From Bacillota bacterium (GTDB taxonomy: Bacteria > Bacillota > Negativicutes > Sporomusales > CTSoil-080): DNA of 64,000 bases. Below, in pieces: positions 35,975-43,856 of the stretch; positions within the stretch are counted from its first letter, which is position 1, and the number at the start of each line of letters is the position of its first letter. The stretch is from the NCBI GenBank assembly GCA_017889625.1, contig JAGGAD010000016.1, forward strand, positions 1 to 64,000, written 5' to 3'. The translations under genes were made by a program, and so were the position numbers. The notes under the pieces are model-generated. The model had not been told where the DNA came from and did no database searches. It saw only the letters and a program-made list of their open reading frames with translations.

Positions 35975-36766
35975 TTAATCGCCCTCCCGGTCGAGTTCTG
36001 TGCGTATAGCCTGCACCAAGTCTTTTACTCCAGTGACCCCAATAGTTCCTACCTGCTTGACCACCGCACTGCCCACGATGACTGCGTCAGCATACTTCGC
36101 CGCTTGACGCGCCGCTACCGGAGTACCAATGCCAAAACCAATTGCTACTGGTATATCAATAGTTTTTCTGGCAATTTCAATAGCCGCGGCAATCGGTTGA
36201 TAATTCACCGCCTGCACTCCGGTAACCCCAGTAGTAGAAATACAGTACACAAACCCACTCGCGACCTTGCTAACCGCATTAATTCGTTCCGGCGTGCTGG
36301 TAGGAGCAATAAACTGAATAAGGTCAATTGCCTGCTCTTTACAAACCCCCGCCAATAAGTCGGCTTCTTCCAGCGGCAAGTCCGGTACAATGACACCATT
36401 CATCCCTGCGGCCCCAAAATCCCGCATAAAAGCCGCCGGCCCATAATGTAAAATGGTATTGGTATAGGTCATTGCCGCTAAAGGAATCATTGATTTCGCC
36501 CGGATTTTTTTGATTAAGTCTAACGCTTTGGCGGTAGTCGCTCCCGCCTTAATAGCCTCGGTCGCCGCCTTCTGAATTACCGGTCCATCAGCGATTGGGT
36601 CGGAAAATGGAATTCCGATCTCAATAAGATCCGCCCCGGCTTCTTCCGCCGCCAGCACCGCTTCAAGTGTTGTTTCCATATCAGGATACCCGGCCGTTAA
36701 ATATATGATAAGTCCTTTTTGGCCTTTATTTTTTCGCTCAATTAGCCGTTTTGCTAATGCTGACAT
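35975..36766 (-). CDS. trpA: Tryptophan synthase alpha subunit
   Basis: A 263-residue TIM-barrel enzyme splitting indole-3-glycerol phosphate. The catalytic Glu lies in DLIEIGIPFSDPIADGPVIQ (about 46-65) and the Asp in NGVIVPDLPLEEA (about 123-135). The phosphate site near GFGIGTPVAA and VGSAVVK is present. It starts with TAATG overlap to trpB, so the two subunits are co-translated and form the tunnel complex. Confidence 0.96.
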   Translation of the reverse strand: MSALAKRLIERKNKGQKGLIIYLTAGYPDMETTLEAVLAAEEAGADLIEIGIPFSDPIADGPVIQKAATEAIKAGATTAKALDLIKKIRAKSMIPLAAMTYTNTILHYGPAAFMRDFGAAGMNGVIVPDLPLEEADLLAGVCKEQAIDLIQFIAPTSTPERINAVSKVASGFVYCISTTGVTGVQAVNYQPIAAAIEIARKTIDIPVAIGFGIGTPVAARQAAKYADAVIVGSAVVKQVGTIGVTGVKDLVQAIRTELDREGD

Positions 36767-37947
36767 TATAATCCCCCCATTATCTGCGCTACTTGCTGCA
36801 CATCTTTATCCCCACGCCCGGAAAGGCACACCACTACCGCCTCGTCGGCATTTGTCATTGGCATAAGTTTTTCTAAATAAGCCACGGCGTGGGAACTCTC
36901 CAATGCCGGAATAATACCTTCAGTTAAAGACAGCATCTTAAATGCAGCCAGCGCTTCATCATCAGTCACTGTAACATACTCCGCTACTCCAGTATCTTTA
37001 AAAGCAGCATGCTCTGGACCAACCCCCGGATAATCAAGCCCAGCCGAAACGGAATAAGCTTCAATAACTTGCCCATCTTTATTCTGGAGTAAATAGCTTA
37101 GTGCCCCGTGTAAAACACCCGGCTTCCCGCTGGAAATTGACGCGGCATGTTCACCGGTATCAATCCCCCGGCCTGCTGCTTCAACCCCAATCTTCTTTAC
37201 CGCCGAATCATCTTTAAACGGATGGAAAATTCCCATAGAATTACTGCCGCCCCCTACGCAGGCTACAATATATTTAAGCTTAGCATTCTTAATTTGTTTA
37301 ATCTGCTGTTTAACCTCTTGACCAATTACCGACTGGAAGTCCCTCACAATCATCGGGTATGGATGGGGCCCCACGACTGAGCCAATGATATAGTGGGTGT
37401 CGCGAACCTTGGTTACCCAGTAGCGAAGCGCCTCACTTGTAGCGTCCTTGAGCGTGCCGCTACCACTGGTAACAGGCACTACCTCGGTACCTAACAATCT
37501 CATTCTAAACACATTCAGTGCCTGCCGCTCCATATCTTCTTTTCCCATGAATACCCGGCATTCCATTCCGAATAGTGCAGCAACAGTAGCGCAAGCTACC
37601 CCATGTTGACCCGCTCCGGTTTCAGCGACAATACATTTTTTACCCATTCTCCGGGCCAAAAGCGCCTGCCCAAGCGCATTATTAATTTTGTGTGACCCAG
37701 TGTGCATCAAATCTTCCCGTTTTAGATAAATTTGTCCTCGCCCATAATGTCGGGTAAGTTTTTCCGCATAATATAACAACGTTGGCCGTCCGGCATACTC
37801 CGCCAAATATCTGGCATATTCGGCCTGAAACTCAGGATCATTTTTTAATTTATTATAAACCCCCTCAAGTTCTGCCAACGCTGGCATTACTGTCTCCGGC
37901 ACAAACTGGCCACCATAACCGCTAAACCGTCCTCTTTTATCTGGCAT
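36766..37947 (-). CDS. trpB: Tryptophan synthase beta subunit
   Basis: A 393-residue PLP enzyme joining indole and serine. The PLP Lys lies in [20 protein letters not shown] (about 81-100), the catalytic Glu in [12 protein letters not shown], and the phosphate loop in [13 protein letters not shown]. The ATG at 37947 follows GGGAGG by seven bases. It belongs to the standard TrpB1 class, matched with trpA next door. Confidence 0.97.
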   Translation of the reverse strand: MPDKRGRFSGYGGQFVPETVMPALAELEGVYNKLKNDPEFQAEYARYLAEYAGRPTLLYYAEKLTRHYGRGQIYLKREDLMHTGSHKINNALGQALLARRMGKKCIVAETGAGQHGVACATVAALFGMECRVFMGKEDMERQALNVFRMRLLGTEVVPVTSGSGTLKDATSEALRYWVTKVRDTHYIIGSVVGPHPYPMIVRDFQSVIGQEVKQQIKQIKNAKLKYIVACVGGGSNSMGIFHPFKDDSAVKKIGVEAAGRGIDTGEHAASISSGKPGVLHGALSYLLQNKDGQVIEAYSVSAGLDYPGVGPEHAAFKDTGVAEYVTVTDDEALAAFKMLSLTEGIIPALESSHAVAYLEKLMPMTNADEAVVVCLSGRGDKDVQQVAQIMGGL

Positions 37948-38002
37948 TATAATTCCTCCCAAAATTTAATAGTTTAAACTACATCTCAATATCGTCTACA
38001 TT

Positions 38003-38770
38003 TTAACCATCAGGATAGGCCATTTCTCGAGTTCGCCCGGCAATATCAACCGCTTTTACCAAACTTTCACCCACCAGCACCCCGCGAATCCCAGCTCGCT
38101 TTAGCCGGCTAGCATCTTGTTTGGTGGCAATACCGCTTTCGCTAATAAATATCCGATCAGTATCGCAGTTAGCTAATAAGGAGAATGTATTCTCAATGTC
38201 AGTGACAAAAGTTTTTAGATTGCGATTGTTGATTCCAATAAGCTGAGCCGGAGTTTTCTGAACTCGTATAAGTTCTTCGGCATCATGAACTTCTACCAAA
38301 CAATCCATTCCTAAACTATAGGCAATCTTTTGAAACCTCACTAATTGTTCGTCAGTTAAAATAGCGGCAATCAATAGTACCGCATCAGCCCCCGCCCAAC
38401 AAGCTTCATATAGTTGATACTCATCAATAATGAAATCTTTGCGAAGTATCGGCAGTCGGCTAACTTCCCGTACCTTAGCTATATCCTCCAGTTCCCCACA
38501 AAAATGCGGGCTGGTATGCACTGAAAGTGCCGTGGCACCATTATTTGAATATATTTTAGCAAGTTCCGAAACACTATAGGTTTCACACAACCGACCTTTA
38601 GCTGGTGAGGCTAACTTACATTCGGCGATAAGCAGCCACCCCATTTCTGCTATAGCTTTCCCAAAGAGAAACTGTCGCGGCCGAATATCCCGTTCCAACG
38701 CATTGATCGGCCTTTGCTGTTTACTTAACGTCACCGTCTGGCGTCGGTCAGCTACAATCTTATTAAGCAT
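38003..38770 (-). CDS. trpC: Indole-3-glycerol phosphate synthase
   Basis: A 255-residue TIM-barrel enzyme. AECKLASPAKG (about 50-60) carries the catalytic Lys of the usual KxxSPxxG motif. LSVHTSPHFCGELED, LRKDFIIDEYQLYEA, GINNRNLKTF and ISESGI follow in order. It starts at ATG 38770, overlapping the trpF stop by eight bases. In the first motif the usual E(I/V)KKASPS is E-CKLASPA, a mild change. Confidence 0.95.
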   Translation of the reverse strand: MLNKIVADRRQTVTLSKQQRPINALERDIRPRQFLFGKAIAEMGWLLIAECKLASPAKGRLCETYSVSELAKIYSNNGATALSVHTSPHFCGELEDIAKVREVSRLPILRKDFIIDEYQLYEACWAGADAVLLIAAILTDEQLVRFQKIAYSLGMDCLVEVHDAEELIRVQKTPAQLIGINNRNLKTFVTDIENTFSLLANCDTDRIFISESGIATKQDASRLKRAGIRGVLVGESLVKAVDIAGRTREMAYPDG

Positions 38771-39389
38771 TGCTCTCACTCCCTGTTGCCGTTCTAACTG
38801 TTTGTATAAACCGGCGAATTTTTTCAAAATCCTTTTCGCCATTTGTTTCTACTCCACCCGAAACATCGACTCCGGCTGGCTTTAACACGTGAATTGCCTC
38901 AGCCACATTTTCCGTTGTTAATCCCCCAGCAACCAAAACCGGACGCGTAAGTTGACCCACCATACTTTTGGTACGCCGCCAATTAAAACTAACACCAGTT
39001 CCACCACTTTGACCGGGAACAAAACTATCTAATAACAAATATTCAACCGGAAATGATCGGATTAGAGCCGCACTTAGACTATCGTCTACCCGAAACCCCT
39101 TTATTACCGGAACCTCAACTGCCCGACAATATTCCGGGTCTTCATCACCATGAAGCTGTACATATTTCAAATTACACCACTTAACTATTTCCTTAACTTT
39201 AGCCAGCGGCTGATTGACAAAAACTCCTACTTTATCTATACCGGGGACGCTTTCCGCGATCTCGGCCGCTGCTTCAACCATAATTTGCCTCCGGCTGGGA
39301 GCAAATACAAAACCAATTAGATCTGCACCGTATTCTAAGGCCGCTCGCGCTGCTGCTTCAGACTTAATACCACATATTTTTATTAAAAT
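38763..39389 (-). CDS. trpF: Phosphoribosylanthranilate isomerase with apparent ATT start codon
   Basis: A 208-residue TIM-barrel isomerase. Reading upstream of the first ATG (39281) the frame stays open and encodes the required N-terminus: IKICGIKSEAAARAALEYGA and LIGFVFAPSRRQI, which includes the catalytic Cys in KICGI. No ATG, GTG or TTG exists in frame before an upstream TAA. The best candidate is ATT at 39389, seven bases after an AGGGGG site and two bases after the trpD stop. Further motifs: VGVFVNQPL, VQLHGDED, LLDSFVPGQSGGTG, LVAGGLTTENV and VDVSGGVETNGEKD. Translational coupling to trpD may help the weak start. Confidence 0.9.
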   Translation of the reverse strand: MLIKICGIKSEAAARAALEYGADLIGFVFAPSRRQIMVEAAAEIAESVPGIDKVGVFVNQPLAKVKEIVKWCNLKYVQLHGDEDPEYCRAVEVPVIKGFRVDDSLSAALIRSFPVEYLLLDSFVPGQSGGTGVSFNWRRTKSMVGQLTRPVLVAGGLTTENVAEAIHVLKPAGVDVSGGVETNGEKDFEKIRRFIQTVRTATGSESNA

Positions 39390-39391
39390 AC

Positions 39392-40414
39392 TTACGCCCC
39401 CTTATGCTGTTGACTGTAAGCTTTAAGTGCTTCAAATTTTGCTAACGCCGCCCCACTGTCAATGCTGTTAGCAGCAACCACCAGACCATCACGGATATTC
39501 TCAGCTTTATCGGCTACCACTAACGCCGCCGCGGCGTTAACTAGCACAATATCACGTTTTACATCCTTTTTACCTTGCAAAATTTCCAAAAGCGTAGCGG
39601 CATTAGCCTTTGGCGAGCCACCCTGATAATCTTCCATCGTACCTAACCGTATTCCATAATCAGCAGGTTCCAATAGGTAAGTTCGAACCCTGCCGTTAAT
39701 TACTTCCGAAACCTGAGTCGGAGCAGCAGTAGATATTTCATCAAGTCCATCCAATCCATGCACCACCATTGCCCGTTTCACCCCTAACCGCAGTAAAACG
39801 TCTGCTATTTTTTCGGTCAAAGCTCGCTCATAAACCCCCAACAACTGACACTCCGCACCCACTGGATTGGTAAGCGGCCCCAGTACATTGAATACAGTCC
39901 GAAAGCCCAATTCCCGCCGTGGTTTTCCGGCGTATTTCATTGCCGGATGAAAACTAGGCGCATACAAAAAAGCTACATTGAGAGTATTTAAGGCGGTGGC
40001 TACAGCTTGTGGCGACAACTCCAATGAAACTCCTAATTCTTTAAGTACATCAGCACTTCCACACGAACTTGTTGCTCCATGATTGCCATGTTTAGCCACC
40101 ACTACTCCAGCTCCTGCAACGACAAAAGCCGCAGTTGTTGAAACATTAAACGTTCCTTTGCGGTCACCCCCGGTACCACAAGTATCAAGTGCTCCCTTAT
40201 TTCCGCAGGATATCCTGAGCGAATAGCTACGCATTGCTTCAGCAAAACCAGCAATTTCATCAACCGTTTCACCCTTCATCCTTAACGCCGCCAACAGCCC
40301 CCCAATCTGTGCTTCGCTGGCACTACCGGACATAATTGCTGCCATCACCTGCCGTGCTTGTTCACGAGAAAGATTTTCTCCTGAAACTACTTGGTTAAGA
40401 GCCATTTTCAACAT
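39392..40414 (-). CDS. trpD: Anthranilate phosphoribosyltransferase
   Basis: A 340-residue enzyme transferring phosphoribose to anthranilate. The PRPP motif DTCGTGGDRKGTFNVST (about 77-93), KHGNHGATSSCGSADVL, PLTNP and VHGLDGLDEIS are intact. It is the first gene of the operon, about 70 bases after the second T-box terminator. AGGTGG precedes the ATG by seven bases. Confidence 0.96.
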   Translation of the reverse strand: MLKMALNQVVSGENLSREQARQVMAAIMSGSASEAQIGGLLAALRMKGETVDEIAGFAEAMRSYSLRISCGNKGALDTCGTGGDRKGTFNVSTTAAFVVAGAGVVVAKHGNHGATSSCGSADVLKELGVSLELSPQAVATALNTLNVAFLYAPSFHPAMKYAGKPRRELGFRTVFNVLGPLTNPVGAECQLLGVYERALTEKIADVLLRLGVKRAMVVHGLDGLDEISTAAPTQVSEVINGRVRTYLLEPADYGIRLGTMEDYQGGSPKANAATLLEILQGKKDVKRDIVLVNAAAALVVADKAENIRDGLVVAANSIDSGAALAKFEALKAYSQQHKGA

Positions 40415-40487
40415 TCGTCATCCACCTCATCTTCTTCATTAAACTCGCATTAACCCTCTGATTTATTTATTTTTTGACATATAAAAA

Positions 40488-40690
40488 AACCATTCCACCC
40501 CTATAAGGGGCGAAATGGTTCGCGGTACCACCCTTGTTCGGAAAGCTATTGCTTTCCCTCTTTTCAGATACGGGACACTACTCCGATATCCTAGCCTAGT
40601 AACGGTGGCAACCGGCCCTTCCTAGTTTCCCGGTCACCAGCTCGCTGTACTAAAGGTCACATAGTTACTCGTCCTGTTCTTCGCTGTTAA
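40488..40690 (-). promoter_or_regulatory. T-box riboswitch leader, copy next to trpD
   Basis: On the minus strand the T-box sequence GGGTGGTACCGCG (40533-40521) is preceded by stem III (GGAAAGC / GCTTTCC) and a stem I region with GAGTA and AGCGAGC motifs. It is followed by a terminator with AACCATT arms (40520-40488) and a T run. Uncharged tRNA would stabilise the antiterminator. The copy shares nearly all of its length with the one upstream: three substitutions and one five-base indel in about 200 bases. The specifier codon cannot be assigned by eye; no UGG is visible in the 3' strand of stem I. Confidence 0.9.
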
Positions 40691-40718
40691 GGTTTTTTAT
40701 TAAATTTAGATATAAAAA

Positions 40719-40925
40719 AACCATTTCACCCCTGTAAGGGGCGAAATGGTTCGCGATACCACCCTTGTTCGGAAAGCTATTGCTTTCCCTCTTTTCAGAT
40801 ACGGGACACTACTCCGATATCCTAGCCTAGTAACGGTGGCAACCGGCCCTTCCTACCGGTCACCAGCTCGCTGTACTAAAGGTCACATAGTTACTCGTCC
40901 TGTTCTTCGCTATCATAATGTTGAT
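40719..40925 (-). promoter_or_regulatory. T-box riboswitch leader, first (promoter-proximal) copy
   Basis: Same elements as the copy nearer trpD: stem I with GAGTA and AGCGAGC, stem III, T-box at 40764-40752 and terminator at 40751-40719 followed by TTTTTTTATA. The T-box here reads GGGTGGTATCGCG, one base off the usual ACC. It is the first reached by RNA polymerase from the promoter at 40934-40962, so transcription must pass two attenuators in series before trpD. Confidence 0.9.
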
Positions 40926-40933
40926 TTACATTT

Positions 40934-40962
40934 ATTGTATTCAGCATTTCTATGTTTGTCAA
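40934..40962 (-). promoter_or_regulatory. Sigma-A promoter of the trp operon
   Basis: Minus-strand TTGACA (40962-40957) and TACAAT (40939-40934) are 17 bases apart, just before the tandem T-boxes and just after the ywbE stop. Confidence 0.85.
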
Positions 40963-40974
40963 GCAAAATTTTAC

Positions 40975-41169
40975 TTATTGAAGTATCTCCTGGACACGCC
41001 CGACAATACCGTTATCTAACCGCACTTTTATTCCCCGATGATGGACCGCACTATTTGTTAGTATATCTTTCACTATTCCCAACGTTAGCTCGCCACTTCG
41101 TTGATGCTGTTTTTGTACCACCTTAACCTTTATTCCTGGCCTAATATTTTTACGTTCTGTTCCGTTCAT
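40975..41169 (-). CDS. ywbE: YwbE-family (DUF2196) small protein
   Basis: A 64-residue protein with NIRPGIKVKVVQKQHQRSGE followed by LTLGIVKDILTNSAVHHRGI and KVRLDNGIVGRV, a close match to the YwbE family. It is a small, basic, probably beta-barrel RNA- or nucleic-acid-binding-like fold of unknown role. It is encoded 62 bases after the ABC-F gene, likely in the same unit. Confidence 0.88.
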   Translation of the reverse strand: MNGTERKNIRPGIKVKVVQKQHQRSGELTLGIVKDILTNSAVHHRGIKVRLDNGIVGRVQEILQ

Positions 41170-41231
41170 ATTTTATTTTAGACAAGCTTAGTTGTGCCTT
41201 ACTCATTACACAACCTAATGTCTTCCTTTCT

Positions 41232-42788
41232 TTAGACAATCTTAGTTGTCCAATCCTCAACATTCCAAATATCCGTAACCCAATCTTCATAAAACTCCGG
41301 TTCATGAGACACTAACAGGATCGTACCCTTAAATTCTTTTAGCGCTCGCTTCAATTCGGTCTTGGCCTCTACATCCAAATGATTAGTAGGTTCATCCAAC
41401 ACCAGCCAGTTTACATCCTTCTGCATTAACTTACACAACCGTACTTTTGCATTCTCGCCGCCGCTCAGCACCATCATTTGGCTAGTAATATGCTCATTAG
41501 TCAACCCACACCGGGCTAGCGCAGACCGCACTTCATAGTTGGTCATGCCCGGATATTCATTCCACACTTCTTCCAATGCAGTATTACGATTATTCCGGCT
41601 GGACTCCTGTTCAAAATAACCAGGCAAGAGATACTCTCCTAATTCAACTTTTCCATCCAGCGGTATAATAATTCCCAGCAACGTCTTTAGTAGCGTTGAT
41701 TTTCCCAGACCATTCACACCACGAATTGCTACTTTCTGATTACGCTCTAACGCAAAATCTACCGGTCTAGTCAATGGCTCATCATACCCAAGCACCAGCC
41801 CTTTGGCCTCAACCACATACCGCCCCGGCGTTCTCGCCTCACGAAACTGAAAAGTTGGTTTTGGTTTTTCCCGGGGCTTTTCTAAAACTTCCATTTTATC
41901 CAACCGTTTTTGCCGACTATTCGCCATCCCCCGAGTCGCCACCCGAGCCTTATTTCGCGCAATAAAGTCCTCAAGCCGGTCCACTTCCTGCTGCTGACGT
42001 TCATAGGCCTTAAGTTCTTGACTTTTACGCATATCATGCATGGCTTGAAACTGATCATAATTTCCAGTATATCTTGTTAGTGCAGTGTTTTCCACATGAT
42101 AAATTACATTAACCACATCATTAAGGAACGGAATATCATGCGACACCAGAATAAAACTATTCTCATAATTCTTTAAAAACCGCTTTAACCATTCAATATG
42201 TTCAACATCCAAATAATTAGTTGGTTCGTCCAAAATCAAGATAGTTGGATTTTCTAATAGCAATTTTGTTAACAATACCTTAGTCCGTTGCCCACCACTT
42301 AGGTCAGCGACATCCCGGTCAAGACCAATCTCGCCAAGGCCTAAACCTTTTGCCACTTCCTCAATCTTAGCATCAATCATATAAAAGCCGCTCTGTTCTA
42401 AAACATCCTGAATCTCCCCGACGTCTTCCATCAACTTATCAAGTTCTTTTGGCGCAGCCTCCCCCATCTTATCATAAAGCGCTAACACTTCGGCTTCAAG
42501 TTCATACATCTTCTTGAAAGCTTCCCTCAATACATCCCTAATTGTTTTTCCTCTAGTCAAAACGGCATGCTGATCCAAATAGCCAGCCGAAACTCGGCTA
42601 GACCACTCCACTTTGCCCTCATCTGGTTGCAACTGACCTGTAATAATGCTTAAAAATGTCGACTTACCTTCACCGTTAGCACCAATTAAACCAACATGTT
42701 CGCCTTTAAGCAGCCTAAATGAAACATCTTCTAATATTCTACGGGCACCAAACCCATGGGTAACCTTCTCAACGTTCAAAACACTCAT
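41232..42788 (-). CDS. ABC-F family ATPase (ribosome-associated)
   Basis: A 518-residue soluble protein with two ATP-binding cassettes. Walker A motifs are GANGEGKST (about 36-44) and GVNGLGKST (about 350-358). Signatures are LSGGQ and LSGGE; Walker B regions read LILDEPTNYLD and LVLDEPTNHLD. A charged linker of about 80 residues separates the cassettes. ABC-F proteins act in the ribosomal E site in translation control or antibiotic protection. No membrane partner exists. The subgroup is close to YkpA/YbiT by appearance; I cannot settle it. Confidence 0.92.
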   Translation of the reverse strand: MSVLNVEKVTHGFGARRILEDVSFRLLKGEHVGLIGANGEGKSTFLSIITGQLQPDEGKVEWSSRVSAGYLDQHAVLTRGKTIRDVLREAFKKMYELEAEVLALYDKMGEAAPKELDKLMEDVGEIQDVLEQSGFYMIDAKIEEVAKGLGLGEIGLDRDVADLSGGQRTKVLLTKLLLENPTILILDEPTNYLDVEHIEWLKRFLKNYENSFILVSHDIPFLNDVVNVIYHVENTALTRYTGNYDQFQAMHDMRKSQELKAYERQQQEVDRLEDFIARNKARVATRGMANSRQKRLDKMEVLEKPREKPKPTFQFREARTPGRYVVEAKGLVLGYDEPLTRPVDFALERNQKVAIRGVNGLGKSTLLKTLLGIIIPLDGKVELGEYLLPGYFEQESSRNNRNTALEEVWNEYPGMTNYEVRSALARCGLTNEHITSQMMVLSGGENAKVRLCKLMQKDVNWLVLDEPTNHLDVEAKTELKRALKEFKGTILLVSHEPEFYEDWVTDIWNVEDWTTKIV

Positions 42789-42889
42789 ATTTATTCTCCT
42801 ACATTATATTGTAGCACACGCTTTTTTATTTTATCTAATTTCAAACCCTCTGTCAAAACTATACCGGCTAAAAATTTTCCTAAATTTCC

Positions 42890-42918
42890 TTTACAATTTT
42901 CCATTTTAAGAGTATAGT
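42890..42918 (+). promoter_or_regulatory. Sigma-A promoter of the zinc-ribbon gene
   Basis: TTTACA (42890-42895) and TATAGT (42913-42918) are 17 bases apart. The start codon is at 43051, so the untranslated leader is about 125 bases, long for such a small gene. Confidence 0.7.
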
Positions 42919-43050
42919 AGTAACTAGCCCAAAACAATAGGTTCAGTGGAGTTGTCAATTGTCCTTCTCAAACTATACTTGGTAGGGGAAGTCCCAACAA
43001 CGATTCCTGTATTCACTATTTGGGTAATAGATTTGAGGAGGCTATATATA

Positions 43051-43338
43051 ATGGCTCAAGACAAAACTTTAACCTGTCGCGATTGCGGCGCTGAATTCGT
43101 ATTTACTGCTTCGGAACAAGATTTCTTTGCAGAAAAAGGTTTCACCAACGAACCAGGCCGTTGTCCTTCATGCCGTGCTGCCCGCAAACAAAATAACGGT
43201 CGTGGCGGCTACCAACAACGCGAAATGCATCCTGCAACTTGTGCAGCTTGCGGCGTTGAAACCCAAGTTCCTTTCCGTCCAAGCAATGATCGTCCGGTAT
43301 ACTGCCGCGATTGCTTCAACCAAAACAAAAACTACTAA
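43051..43338 (+). CDS. Zinc-ribbon protein with two CxxC pairs sets
   Basis: A 95-residue protein with two zinc-binding modules. The first uses LTCRDCGAEF and RCPSCRAAR (about residues 8-50); the second uses TCAACGVETQVPF and VYCRDC (about 66-88). Between them is a short Asn/Gly/Arg-rich linker. This pairing is common in clostridia and negativicutes and may bind nucleic acid, but no function is established. The ATG at 43051 has AGGAGG nine bases upstream; the frame is open further upstream but without a ribosome site. It is a single-gene unit with two terminators and a long leader, which suggests high or regulated expression. Confidence 0.85.
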   Translation: MAQDKTLTCRDCGAEFVFTASEQDFFAEKGFTNEPGRCPSCRAARKQNNGRGGYQQREMHPATCAACGVETQVPFRPSNDRPVYCRDCFNQNKNY

Positions 43339-43344
43339 AAACCA

Positions 43345-43370
43345 AGAGGCTGTCTTAATTGACAGTCTCT
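43345..43370 (+). terminator. First terminator after the zinc-ribbon gene
   Basis: AGAGGCTGTC and GACAGTCTCT pair (one G-T) around six bases, followed by GTTTTTTTA. Confidence 0.9.
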
Positions 43371-43388
43371 GTTTTTTTATATTGATGA

Positions 43389-43416
43389 AGCCGATTAGAA
43401 AATATTCTAATCGGCT
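43389..43416 (+). terminator. Second terminator after the zinc-ribbon gene
   Basis: Perfect 12-base arms AGCCGATTAGAA / TTCTAATCGGCT with a four-base loop, followed by ATTTTTGTT. Confidence 0.85.
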
Positions 43417-43511
43417 ATTTTTGTTATAGTATACCCTCTGTAAATAAGTCTTTAACCAACTATCTGCTACAATCATATAATAAAGCAGATTTAGCTGTAG
43501 GAGGTATACTA

Positions 43512-43736
43512 ATGTCCTTACGAAGCGACGCCAAAGCCCAAAAAAGACGGTCCATGTATGATAAAATATTCAAGCAGGCAGTTCAATTGTTGCGTGATGA
43601 ATTAGAACCGCTAAAAACATCGGCCATTAATCAACAAGCCCAGTTGGAAAAAACCACTCGGGCTCTCCATCACATCCAAGAAATTCTTGAAAGTCGTGAA
43701 AGTCTACGTCCGCTTACCGATGATCCCCTGGATTAA
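43512..43736 (+). CDS. Small helical protein of unknown function
   Basis: A 74-residue, highly charged protein predicted to be mostly helical with a coiled-coil-like heptad run (LEKTTRALHHIQEILESRES). It has no cysteine, signal peptide or membrane segment. A strong AGGAGG seven bases before the ATG and a perfect 20-base terminator stem after it show that it is a real gene. I do not recognise a family. Confidence 0.7.
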   Translation: MSLRSDAKAQKRRSMYDKIFKQAVQLLRDELEPLKTSAINQQAQLEKTTRALHHIQEILESRESLRPLTDDPLD

Positions 43737-43768
43737 AGAACAATATTACTTACCAACAGTTTATTTTA

Positions 43769-43820
43769 AACATAATAAGGGGCTGACCCAGCGTATGTTA
43801 GGTCAGCCCCTTATTATGTT
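43769..43820. terminator. Bidirectional terminator with a 20-base perfect stem
   Basis: Arms 43769-43788 and 43801-43820 are exact inverted copies around a 12-base loop. It separates the plus-strand small gene from the minus-strand decarboxylase. Confidence 0.9.
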
Positions 43821-43856
43821 ATTTTAATAGCAAAGCAGATTTAGATTTCTAAACAT

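Noticed and set aside
42946-43050. Upstream extension of the zinc-ribbon protein from GTG 42946
   Set aside because: The frame is open but has no ribosome site, and AGGAGG sits in front of the ATG at 43051 where the conserved protein begins.
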